A stretch of 9,024 nt of DNA from Bathymodiolus azoricus thioautotrophic gill symbiont (GTDB lineage Bacteria; Pseudomonadota; Gammaproteobacteria; PS1; Pseudothioglobaceae): the NCBI RefSeq assembly GCF_001298715.1, contig NZ_CDSC02000227.1, forward strand, positions 1 through 9,024, given 5' to 3'. The notes below the pieces were generated by a model that was given only the letters and a program-made list of their open reading frames with translations, did not search any database and was not told where the DNA came from. The translations under genes and the position numbers were made by a program. Of this stretch, positions 1 through 6,362 are shown in pieces. Within the stretch, counting starts at the first letter, position 1; each line of letters opens with the position of its first letter.

Positions 1-20
1 CACTTAAGATAATCAGCCTG

Positions 21-608
21 TTAATAATTGTAATCTTTGCGCCCTGATAGAGCGTGCGCAATGGTGTTAATATCAGCATATTCAAGTTCGCCACCAATGG
101 GAAGCCCGTGTGCAATTCGAGTAATACGAATATCAAATTGTTTTGCCATGTTACTGATATAGTGCGCGGTTACCTCACCTTCAATAGTGGCGTTGGTGGC
201 AAGAATGATTTCTTCAATACCTTGCTTGTGTAATTTTTGTTCTAATGCATCTAAACCCAGCTCAGAAGCACCAATACCATCAATCGGTGATAGGTAACCA
301 CTGAGCACAAAATACTTACCTTTATAAGCACTACTTTGTTCGATGGCGTGAATATCACTCGGTGTTTCAACAATGCAAAGTTGTGTATTTGTTCGATGGT
401 TATTAATGCAGATATTACAAATGTCTTTTTCACTTAAAGTGCGACACGATGAACAGTGCCCAACCTGTTCCATTGCATCTATCAAAGCTTTAGCAAGCTC
501 CATGCCACCATCACGATTACGCTCTAACAAATGATAAACAAAGCGTTGTGCGGTTTTTTTACCAACACCGGGTAGGGCGCAAAATGCTTTATTAAGCGTC
601 TCAATCAT
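21..608 (-). CDS. recR: Recombination mediator protein RecR
   Basis: RecR works with RecO (and RecF) to load RecA onto SSB-coated single-stranded gaps during recombinational repair in the cytoplasm. The 195-residue protein has the whole family layout: a helix-hairpin-helix around residues 12-23 (LPGVGKKTAQRF), a four-cysteine zinc finger (C52, C55, C64, C67), a Toprim domain beginning at LCIVETPSD with the acidic residue E81, and the conserved C-terminal IAHGLPIGGELEYAD stretch. It is about six residues shorter at the N-terminus than E. coli RecR. The start is fixed by an in-frame TAA, the ebfC stop, only two codons upstream. There is no Shine-Dalgarno sequence before the ATG, so translation probably depends on ribosomes finishing ebfC. 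It is last in the ffs-dnaX-ebfC-recR unit. Only 20 bases follow its stop, so no terminator can be judged. Confidence 0.97.
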   Translation of the reverse strand: MIETLNKAFCALPGVGKKTAQRFVYHLLERNRDGGMELAKALIDAMEQVGHCSSCRTLSEKDICNICINNHRTNTQLCIVETPSDIHAIEQSSAYKGKYFVLSGYLSPIDGIGASELGLDALEQKLHKQGIEEIILATNATIEGEVTAHYISNMAKQFDIRITRIAHGLPIGGELEYADINTIAHALSGRKDYNY

Positions 609-614
609 AATTAA

Positions 615-920
615 TTAAAAGGGTAAATTCATGCCACCTGTGGCAGCTTTCATTTTGGTGGCAGAGGCATCAGCGATTTGCCCATTGGCATCGTTGATAG
701 CGCTTAAGATTAAATCTTCTAATAGTTCTTTATCGTTCATCACGCTTGTGTCAATCTGAATATCTGTTGCCTGATGTTCACCATTGATACTAATTTTTAC
801 TGAACCGCCACCAGCATTACCTGTGGCTGCGAGTTGTTTGATTTCTTCTTGTGCTTGCTGTATGTTGTCTTGCATTTGTTGGGCTTTTTTCATCATGCCT
901 GCCATTCCACCTTTAAACAT
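615..920 (-). CDS. ebfC: Nucleoid-associated protein EbfC/YbaB
   Basis: This small DNA-binding protein belongs to the YbaB/EbfC family, which forms tweezer-shaped dimers and is nearly always encoded between dnaX and recR. The 101 residues show the typical glycine/methionine-rich start (MFKGGMAGMMKKAQQMQ), a long glutamine- and glutamate-rich helix to about residue 31, a beta strand pair around GGSVKISINGEHQATDIQID, and the acidic helix KELLEDLILSAINDA. E. coli YbaB is slightly longer (109 residues), mainly at the C-terminus. The start is well supported by an AAGGAG at 928-933, seven bases before the ATG, the best ribosome site in the window. The stop lies six bases before the recR ATG, in the same reading frame. 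Family membership is certain. Its precise role (nucleoid structure, or a link with RecR function) is known only in outline for the family. Confidence 0.96.
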   Translation of the reverse strand: MFKGGMAGMMKKAQQMQDNIQQAQEEIKQLAATGNAGGGSVKISINGEHQATDIQIDTSVMNDKELLEDLILSAINDANGQIADASATKMKAATGGMNLPF

Positions 921-927
921 TCTTTAT

Positions 928-933
928 CTCCTT
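928..933 (-). promoter_or_regulatory. Strong ribosome binding site of ebfC
   Basis: AAGGAG on the minus strand, seven bases upstream of the ebfC ATG at 920. It lies in the short dnaX-ebfC gap and fixes the ebfC start. It stands out because most other genes in the window have no comparable site. Confidence 0.85.
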
Positions 934-948
934 TTTGACTTAGAAAAA

Positions 949-2541
949 TTATAATACTTTAGCTATTTCTTTAATGCTGTTGGTGTTAATAACTGTGTTA
1001 AAAACTTGTTGTAATTTTTGTACACCTTTATCGGCTAAAAAAGCCTTCTGTAGTACAGCCATTTTTTCATCCCCAGCTTGTGTTTCTTTTTGTGCTAAGG
1101 TTTGAGTTTTGAGTTTATTGGCATTGATCTTTAAAGTAATATCACCAAAGTTTGCTTGTAGTGTGGCTTGAATAGTAACTTGAATACTGTTTGTTAGCAG
1201 AGTAGAAAATTGCTCATCTAAACTCAGTGTTAGGGTTTGATTATCAGCACTTTCAAACAAGGTGTTTTTGAGTAGTAGTCGTGCTGGTGTATTAAATTCA
1301 AGTGTTTTGGTCATCTTTTCCCACTCTTGCTGAGAGTTGATATTTAGTGTTGGTTGAGACGCTTTGGCAATATTTTCTGTGGGTTTTTGCTTGGCTTTAA
1401 GTTTGGTTTTAGCCGTTTGGCTTATGTTAGGCGTTTTTTTTTTCGATGGTGCTTCTGCTTTAGATGAACTTGAATGAAATGAAAGCATACGCAGTAGTGT
1501 CATCTCAAACCCAATTTCTTCGCTCGGTGCGAGTGGCAATTCTTTGTTACCATTAATTGCTACATGATAAAACAGTTGTAAATCTTGATTTGAAATTTGA
1601 GTAGATAATGCCTTAATATCATCAGAAACTTCTGTAGTGTTAAGGATTTGTGCAATTGATACTTGATGAAACAAAGCGCTTAAATCTTTCAGTGCGTGCG
1701 TTAGGTTTTCACCTTTGTGTGATAATTCTCTAACAAAGTTAATACAGGCTCCACCATCTTGATTAAATAAGTGTTTTGCCAAAGTTAGAATATCATCATG
1801 ATGCACTAAACCAAGCATGGCTTTAATATCTTTCTCCATTACTGAGCCATTGCCATAAGAGATAGACTGGTCAAGTAGGCTAAGTGCATCACGCATAGAG
1901 CCATTACCAAAATCAGCGATTTGACCAAGTGCTGATTCTTCATACTTTAAACGCTCAGAGTTCATAATGAACTTCAATTGACCTAAGATTTCTTCATGTG
2001 TAAGTTTTTGCAAGGTGAACTGCAAGCAACGAGAGAGCACAGTCATAGGTACTTTTTGTGGGTCAGTTGTTGCCAATAGAAACTTAATATGCTCAGGCGG
2101 CTCTTCAAGGGTTTTAAGTAGCGCGTTAAAGCTACTTTTTGAGAGCATATGCACCTCGTCAATCAGATAAACCTTATAACGATTCTTAGTCGGCATATAT
2201 TGCGCATTTTCTAAAATATCACGCATATTATCAACGCCAGTGTGCGACGCTGCATCAAGTTCTATTAAATCAATTGATTGACCCTTGTCAATTTCAATGC
2301 AAGTGGCGCATTTGCCACAAGGCTTGGAACTAACACCGCTTTCACAGTTGATAGATTTAGCAAAAATTCGTGCAATCGTGGTTTTACCAACACCGCGTGT
2401 GCCAGTAAATAAAAAGCCGTGATGTAGATTATTACTATCAAGTGCGTTGATTAAGGTTTTAACAGTGTGCGTTTGTCCAACCATTTCACTAAAGGTGTGA
2501 GGTCGATATTTACGCGCTAAAACTTGATAAGGTTCGCTCAT
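949..2541 (-). CDS. dnaX: DNA polymerase III subunits tau and gamma (clamp loader ATPase)
   Basis: DnaX is the ATPase of the clamp loader that places the beta clamp on primed DNA; full-length tau also tethers polymerase III cores and the helicase. From the ATG at 2541 the protein has 530 residues (E. coli tau has 643). It shows Walker A GTRGVGKTT (47-55), a zinc module (C66, C75, C78, C81), Walker B LIDE (D128, E129) and the SRC arginine-finger motif (R171). It then has the gamma3-type collar domain and, after about residue 370, a low-complexity lysine/threonine linker and the tau-specific tail. An in-frame TTG at 2553 would add four residues, but the ATG matches the family N-terminus (MS..YQVLARKYRP) and has GGAA six bases upstream. 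Codons 367-369 plus the next base form an A10 run, predicted to slip and give a short gamma (separate entry). The gene follows ffs directly. Confidence 0.97.
   Translation of the reverse strand: MSEPYQVLARKYRPHTFSEMVGQTHTVKTLINALDSNNLHHGFLFTGTRGVGKTTIARIFAKSINCESGVSSKPCGKCATCIEIDKGQSIDLIELDAASHTGVDNMRDILENAQYMPTKNRYKVYLIDEVHMLSKSSFNALLKTLEEPPEHIKFLLATTDPQKVPMTVLSRCLQFTLQKLTHEEILGQLKFIMNSERLKYEESALGQIADFGNGSMRDALSLLDQSISYGNGSVMEKDIKAMLGLVHHDDILTLAKHLFNQDGGACINFVRELSHKGENLTHALKDLSALFHQVSIAQILNTTEVSDDIKALSTQISNQDLQLFYHVAINGNKELPLAPSEEIGFEMTLLRMLSFHSSSSKAEAPSKKKTPNISQTAKTKLKAKQKPTENIAKASQPTLNINSQQEWEKMTKTLEFNTPARLLLKNTLFESADNQTLTLSLDEQFSTLLTNSIQVTIQATLQANFGDITLKINANKLKTQTLAQKETQAGDEKMAVLQKAFLADKGVQKLQQVFNTVINTNSIKEIAKVL
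1434..1443 (-). other. A10 slippage site in dnaX, predicted to make the gamma subunit
   Basis: The coding strand reads TCG followed by ten A residues and then CGCCTAACATAAG. In the zero frame this is Ser-Lys-Lys-Lys-Thr-Pro-Asn-Ile. A -1 shift (or an extra A in the transcript) gives AAC GCC TAA, ending after residue 371. A +1 shift (or a missing A) gives CGC CTA ACA TAA, ending after residue 372. Both products would stop at the end of the clamp-loader domains and lack the tau tail. This resembles the A9 transcriptional slippage in Thermus thermophilus dnaX. No AGGGAG-like stimulator lies upstream, and only a 4-bp AGCC/GGCT hairpin follows, unlike the E. coli ribosomal frameshift signal. Slippage is inferred, not shown. 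Confidence 0.7.
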
Positions 2542-2547
2542 GTTAGG

Positions 2548-2551
2548 TTCC
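2548..2551 (-). promoter_or_regulatory. Ribosome binding site supporting the ATG start of dnaX
   Basis: GGAA on the minus strand, six bases before the ATG at 2541. It overlaps the alternative TTG at 2553, so it favours the ATG. It sits only about ten bases beyond the SRP RNA 3' end. Confidence 0.5.
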
Positions 2552-2561
2552 AAATTAAAAA

Positions 2562-2670
2562 TGGTAGTGCCAGAATAACATCCAACACATAAAAAAATTA
2601 TTACCGTTGCTTCCTTCCGGACCTGGCGGGGTTCATAATTATTTATTGTCAGTGCACCCTGACACTACCA
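2562..2670 (-). ncRNA. ffs: Signal recognition particle RNA, 4.5S (small bacterial) type
   Basis: This RNA binds Ffh to form the particle that delivers inner-membrane proteins co-translationally to FtsY. The minus strand carries the near-invariant domain IV core CAGGTCCGGAAGGAAGCA, with the GGAA tetraloop at 2615-2618 closed by CC/GG and the expected internal loops. The ends pair to form the terminal helix: TGGTAGTGTCAG at the 5' end with CTGGCACTACCA at the 3' end. The middle of the rod is very AT-rich (AATTAT pairing with ATAATT). At about 109 nt with no Alu domain it is the short gammaproteobacterial type (E. coli 114 nt). A T5 run follows the last helix base. The gene lies just upstream of dnaX, as in pseudomonads. 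The ends are set from pairing and could be off by a few bases. Confidence 0.95.
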
Positions 2671-2805
2671 AGATTTATTTTATACCATTTTTAAAAAATA
2701 AAGACGCTAAAAGTGCTGATAATTGTTTATTTTAGAGAGGCTAAAATGCATAAGATTTGATACTTTTGTGTTTTATTTTTTTTTGGCAATAGTATTGTAC
2801 AAAGA
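2671..2805 (-). other. Intergenic gap between murU and ffs
   Basis: This 135-bp AT-rich gap holds the ffs promoter near its left edge. Apart from that it has only a weak 7-bp AT hairpin (ATTTTAG/CTAAAAT, 2729-2747) without a following T run, and an A9 run just after murU. I see no convincing terminator for the cell-wall operon and no small ORF with support. Confidence 0.6.
2679..2687 (-). promoter_or_regulatory. Extended -10 promoter of ffs (and probably dnaX-ebfC-recR)
   Basis: The minus strand reads TGG-TATAAA, an extended -10 element (TGn plus a 5/6 match to TATAAT). Eight bases separate it from the predicted 5' end of the SRP RNA at 2670, the right distance for a start site. No good -35 hexamer lies 16-18 bases upstream (GCGTCT at best), which fits an extended -10 promoter. 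As no other promoter is evident before dnaX, it may drive the whole block. Confidence 0.6.
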
Positions 2806-3474
2806 TTACGATATTTTAGGATTGTTATTAACTGATTCTAGGCGTTCAGGTGTACCGATGTCCTGCCAGTAGCCCAAGTAGTATTCGCCTGTTAGTTGTC
2901 TATTGTTAATTGCTTCTTTGAACAGGGCTGAGAGCGGTAATTTTCCATCGTTGTGTAGATGTGATTGGAAGAAATCTGGGTGGTAGAATCCAACGCCTGA
3001 AAAGGTGTAAGTCTGAGTATTAGGCAAAGTGATTTTATTACCAGTTAAAGAGAAATCGCCATTTAGATTGTGCTCAGGGTTGTCAATTAATAACAAATGC
3101 GCCAATGAATTATCGGGTAGGGCGAGCGTGGACAAATCGTAATCGCATAATATGTCAGAGTTAATGACAATAAATGGTGCATTCCCAAGCAGTGGAAGTG
3201 CTTGAATAATGCCACCAGCAGTCTCAAGTGCATTTTGCTCAATGCTGTATTTAATATTAATACCAAATTTGGCACCATTACCTAAGTATGCTTGTATTTG
3301 CTCGCCTAAATAGGCGATGTTAATAATAACATCGGTAATACCAGCGTTTTTTAGTGTGTCAATACTGTGTTCAATAAGTGTCTTATCGTGGACTTTGATT
3401 AAGGGCTTTGGCGTGTCTTTGGTGAGTGGCATCATGCGTTCTCCTCTACCTGCTGATAAAACTATCGCCTTCAT
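2806..3474 (-). CDS. murU: N-acetylmuramate alpha-1-phosphate uridylyltransferase
   Basis: MurU transfers UMP from UTP to MurNAc-1-phosphate to give UDP-MurNAc. It is the last step of the anomeric peptidoglycan-recycling route, which bypasses MurA/MurB and hence fosfomycin. The 222-residue length matches the Pseudomonas putida enzyme. Signatures are the nucleotidyltransferase loop LSAGRGERMMPLT..TPKPL (6-25), ETAGGI (84-89), the metal-binding aspartate in INSD (D107), NPEHNLNGDF (132-141), FSGVGFYHP (158-166) and the C-terminal metal aspartate in YWQDIGTPERL (D205). The ATG overlaps the amgK stop as ATGA, with a weak AAGAAGA upstream. It is the last gene of the operon and pairs functionally with amgK immediately before it. 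A generic sugar-phosphate nucleotidyltransferase is the alternative reading, but the AmgK pairing and the family-specific GGGI/AGGI and NPxHNxxGDF motifs make MurU much more likely. Confidence 0.92.
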   Translation of the reverse strand: MKAIVLSAGRGERMMPLTKDTPKPLIKVHDKTLIEHSIDTLKNAGITDVIINIAYLGEQIQAYLGNGAKFGINIKYSIEQNALETAGGIIQALPLLGNAPFIVINSDILCDYDLSTLALPDNSLAHLLLIDNPEHNLNGDFSLTGNKITLPNTQTYTFSGVGFYHPDFFQSHLHNDGKLPLSALFKEAINNRQLTGEYYLGYWQDIGTPERLESVNNNPKIS

Positions 3475-4403
3475 AAAATCTTCTTTAGTGTAGAGAATTC
3501 TGGGTATTTATTAGCAATCTGTAGAGCGTATTTTTTAACCAAGGGGATATCGTTTAGGTATTGATGTTTGTCATCACGCATGGATAGGCGTTTAAAAATA
3601 CCTAAGATTTTTAAATGTCGTTGTAAACCCATTAGTTCAAATTGCTTTTCAAACTGTGAAAATTCAATGTCAATACCGGCTTGTGTGTAATAATAGTTGA
3701 GCAGGGTTTGAATATCATTTGCTGATAATTCTAAATAGGCATCTTTTAATAAGGAACACAAATCATAAGTATTCGAGCCAATAATAGCGTCTTGAAAGTC
3801 AATAACAGCAAGCCCACCTTTAATTAGCATAAGGTTGCGTGCGTGGTAATCACGATGCACAAAAACTTGAGGACTGTTAAGTGCATTATTGCTAAGAATG
3901 TCAAATATGCTTAAGAGTTGTTGCTTATGATTATCGCTAGTGTCTTTAGGTAAATACCAGTCAATTAATAGTTGCATTTCACTTTTTAATACAGCATCAT
4001 CATAGCAAGGCAAGTCATTATTTTTGTCGTTAATTTTTTGAATTTCAACCATTTTATCGATGGCTTTTTTATACAAATTAATTCGGTTGTCTTTGTTGAG
4101 CGCTTGTAGAAAAGTAGTACTACCTAAATCTTCAAGTAATAGAAAGCCTTGCGCTAAATCAGAGGCAATAATTTTGGGCGCATGAAGATTGTTTGCGTTT
4201 AATAAAGTGGCAATTTTAACAAAGGTAGCGCTGTCTTCTTTTTCTGGTGGCGCATCCATGGCAATAAAGGTATTGTTGTCTCGCTCAATTCTAAAATAAC
4301 GGCGGAAACTGGCATCGTCACTAGCATTAGTAATGACAAAATCCTCATCGTCAAAAAAATATACCAGCCAATCGGTTAACAAGTCAAGTCGCTGATCAAT
4401 CAT
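3471..4403 (-). CDS. amgK: N-acetylmuramate/N-acetylglucosamine anomeric kinase
   Basis: AmgK phosphorylates the anomeric hydroxyl of MurNAc (and GlcNAc) with ATP, giving the MurNAc-1-phosphate used by MurU. The protein has 310 residues and an aminoglycoside-phosphotransferase (APH) kinase fold. It carries an N-terminal nucleotide-binding loop SDDASFRRYFRI (28-39) followed by AMDAPPEKED, the linker LLLEDLG (88-94), the catalytic motif HRDYHARN (H183, D185, N190) and the metal-binding D202 in VIDFQDA. It is somewhat shorter than the P. putida enzyme (about 340). The ATG overlaps the end of dat by eight bases and the stop overlaps murU by four, and there is no clear ribosome site, so it is probably coupled to dat. 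General databases often label this family 'aminoglycoside phosphotransferase'. The adjacent murU argues for a cell-wall sugar kinase and against antibiotic resistance. Confidence 0.91.
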   Translation of the reverse strand: MIDQRLDLLTDWLVYFFDDEDFVITNASDDASFRRYFRIERDNNTFIAMDAPPEKEDSATFVKIATLLNANNLHAPKIIASDLAQGFLLLEDLGSTTFLQALNKDNRINLYKKAIDKMVEIQKINDKNNDLPCYDDAVLKSEMQLLIDWYLPKDTSDNHKQQLLSIFDILSNNALNSPQVFVHRDYHARNLMLIKGGLAVIDFQDAIIGSNTYDLCSLLKDAYLELSANDIQTLLNYYYTQAGIDIEFSQFEKQFELMGLQRHLKILGIFKRLSMRDDKHQYLNDIPLVKKYALQIANKYPEFSTLKKIL

Positions 4404-5229
4404 TTTTTAATTGCTGATAATGGTTATAGACACACGCCCAATAGTGACCAACTTTTCCATTGTTAATGGTGCGGTTGTCTATTTGGGTAATCGGCATAAT
4501 TTCACGGGTGGAACTGGAAATCCACACTTCATCAGCACCTAATAATTCATCTGTTGTGAAGCCTAATTCTTTAATTTTCAGATGGCAAGCTGTAGCACTT
4601 TCTAAGGCTAAATCACGGGTAATGCCTGAAAGAATGTGTGTGTTAGCAGGGTGAGTGTGTAGCGTATTGCCTTTAACCATAAAGACATTTGAGGTTGCAC
4701 CCTCAGTAACAATATTGTCACGATGTAAGATAACTTCTTCTACTTGAGCTTTTTTGGCATTTTGAGCATACATTGTGTTTGCTAAGAGTGAAGTGGCTTT
4801 GATGTCACATCTAGACCAGCGAATATCAGAACTTGTGATAGCGCTAAAGCCTTGCTCTAAGGTTATTTTATCTTTTGGTATAAGTGGGTTTGATTCAATA
4901 TAAACAGTAGGGCTTAGACTTCCAAAACTGTGCTTTCTTTGTGTATCTGCACCACGGGTGATTTGCAAGTAGAGTGACTGGTTGTCTGATTGAGAATAAC
5001 TTAAGAGTTGTTTAAGAGTCTCTAACCATTTGTCGTTGGTATAAGGGTTAGATATCTGAACTGCTTCTAGGCTTTTTTGTAAGCGTTGCAGATGCGCATC
5101 TAAGCGAAATAATTTGCCTTGATAGGCTGGGATGACTTCGTACACACCATCACCAAATAAAAAACCTCTATCCATAACTGAAATAGAGGCTTTATTTTTT
5201 GCAATAAAGTTGCCGTTTAAATAGACCAT
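4396..5229 (-). CDS. dat: D-amino acid aminotransferase (D-alanine aminotransferase), PLP-dependent
   Basis: This fold-type IV aminotransferase interconverts D-alanine plus 2-oxoglutarate with pyruvate plus D-glutamate. The 277-residue protein aligns throughout by eye with the Bacillus sp. YM-1 enzyme. It shows DRGFLFGDGVYEV with substrate-side Y30, ITRGADTQRKHSF with R98 and H100 (the pair that binds the substrate alpha-carboxylate in that enzyme), DIRWSRCDIKA with the PLP lysine K144, and TEGATSNVF with E176, which contacts the pyridine nitrogen. These residues separate it from branched-chain aminotransferase and from aminodeoxychorismate lyase (PabC), the two relatives it could be confused with. 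The start codon overlaps the dacA stop (TAATG), with no good ribosome site. Its neighbours suggest a job in recovering D-alanine released by carboxypeptidase activity, or in making D-glutamate for peptidoglycan. That role is an inference. Confidence 0.9.
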   Translation of the reverse strand: MVYLNGNFIAKNKASISVMDRGFLFGDGVYEVIPAYQGKLFRLDAHLQRLQKSLEAVQISNPYTNDKWLETLKQLLSYSQSDNQSLYLQITRGADTQRKHSFGSLSPTVYIESNPLIPKDKITLEQGFSAITSSDIRWSRCDIKATSLLANTMYAQNAKKAQVEEVILHRDNIVTEGATSNVFMVKGNTLHTHPANTHILSGITRDLALESATACHLKIKELGFTTDELLGADEVWISSSTREIMPITQIDNRTINNGKVGHYWACVYNHYQQLKND

Positions 5230-6362
5230 TAAAGCCCGATTTTTTCTAATAGTCGTGAGAAAAAACTAGATTCAGCATCCTCAAGTGCGATAATAGGTAG
5301 CTTTGCAAGGTTTTCACCTCCTAATTGTAGGATTAAGTGACCGATGCTATCACCTTTATTAATAGGCACTTGAAAATCAGCGTTTAACTCAATTACCTGT
5401 TGAGACAATTTGTATTTTCCACGCGGCAGGGTGATTGCCTGTGGAATTTTAAAGCCAACTTTAATTTGTTTTTTGGTTGAGCCAGAAATAGGTATTTTTT
5501 TACTAATTTTGTTGATTTCTGTTGTTTCAAAAAAGCGGAAACCGTAATCTAAAATAGTTTGTGTTTGAGCAGTTCTAGCTTGTATCCCTGTTGATCCAAG
5601 TACGACAGAAATCAATCGCATGCCAACGCGTTTAGCACTAGCAACAAGGTTGTAACCTGCTCTTTTGGTAAAGCCTGTTTTTAATCCATCTACTGTGTGG
5701 TCGCTCCATAGTAATTTATTGCGATTATGCTGTTTGATGCCGTGGTAAGTAAATTCTTTTTGTGAATACCATAGGTAGAACTGTGGAAAATCACGAATGG
5801 TTGCTGAGGCAAGTGTCACCATATCTCTAGCGGTAGTGTGTTGGTCTTTATGCGGTAAACCTGAGGCATTTTCAAAGCGGGTGTTATTCATGCCAAGTTC
5901 TTTAGCGTATTCATTCATATAAGTGGCAAAAGTACCTTCAGTACCAGCAATATGTTCTGCCAATGCGACAGCTGAATCATTACCAGATTGAATAATCATG
6001 CCTTTAAGTAGTGTTTCAAGTTTGATATTTTTACCTACTTCAACAAAACTCTTTGAACCGCCAGTTCTCCATGCTTTTTTGCTAATTTTAACATCGTCTT
6101 CTAAGCTGATTCTATGGTCTTTAATTAATTGAAAAACTACATAAGCAGTCATTAGTTTGGTTAAACTTGCTGGTGATCGTTTTTCATCGGCTTTGCTTGA
6201 AGCAATAATTGCACCCGAATGATGGTCCATAACAATATAAGCAGCAGCATTAATTAACGGTGCTTTAGGTGTAATGAAAATCGTTGCTTGAGCATTGAGT
6301 GATAATACACTTAATGCAATGATTGTGACTGTAGATAGTCTTTTAATAAGTGTCTTGTTCAT
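5229..6362 (-). CDS. dacA: D-alanyl-D-alanine carboxypeptidase, PBP5/6 type
   Basis: This periplasmic enzyme removes the terminal D-alanine from pentapeptide stems, limiting cross-linking and shaping the wall. The 377 residues begin with a signal peptide (basic MNKTLIKR, hydrophobic core to about 22, likely cleavage near NAQA-T at residue 26). The peptidase S11 domain follows, with SLTK (nucleophile S66, K69), SGN (126-128) and KTG (228-230). A C-terminal all-beta PBP5 domain runs from about 275 to 360. The last residues (ESSFFSRLLEKIGL) form an amphipathic helix like the membrane anchor of E. coli PBP5. The size matches PBP5/6 (about 390-400 residues before processing). The ATG overlaps the mltB stop (ATGA), and the stop overlaps dat by one base. 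In pseudomonads rlpA normally lies between mltB and dacA; here it is absent. Confidence 0.96.
   Translation of the reverse strand: MNKTLIKRLSTVTIIALSVLSLNAQATIFITPKAPLINAAAYIVMDHHSGAIIASSKADEKRSPASLTKLMTAYVVFQLIKDHRISLEDDVKISKKAWRTGGSKSFVEVGKNIKLETLLKGMIIQSGNDSAVALAEHIAGTEGTFATYMNEYAKELGMNNTRFENASGLPHKDQHTTARDMVTLASATIRDFPQFYLWYSQKEFTYHGIKQHNRNKLLWSDHTVDGLKTGFTKRAGYNLVASAKRVGMRLISVVLGSTGIQARTAQTQTILDYGFRFFETTEINKISKKIPISGSTKKQIKVGFKIPQAITLPRGKYKLSQQVIELNADFQVPINKGDSIGHLILQLGGENLAKLPIIALEDAESSFFSRLLEKIGL

Noticed and set aside
1376..1450. Frameshift mutation or pseudogene at the dnaX homopolymer
   Set aside because: The zero frame stays open through A10 into a full tau tail, so the gene is intact. 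The run is better read as a slippage site.
2542..2553. TTG start of dnaX four codons upstream of the ATG
   Set aside because: The ATG at 2541 has GGAA at good spacing and matches the family N-terminus. The TTG lies on the bases that form that ribosome site and only about ten bases from the SRP RNA end.
2729..2747. Possible terminator of the cell-wall operon (ATTTTAG/CTAAAAT)
   Set aside because: The stem is seven pairs with a single G-C, and no T run follows on the minus strand. It is too weak to call.
3471..4403. Aminoglycoside resistance phosphotransferase
   Set aside because: The APH fold is shared, but the SDDASFRRYFRI...AMDAPPEKED start and the adjacent murU identify the AmgK recycling kinase.
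4460..4654. Plus-strand open frame inside dat
   Set aside because: It is antisense to a conserved enzyme, short, and without promoter or ribosome site.
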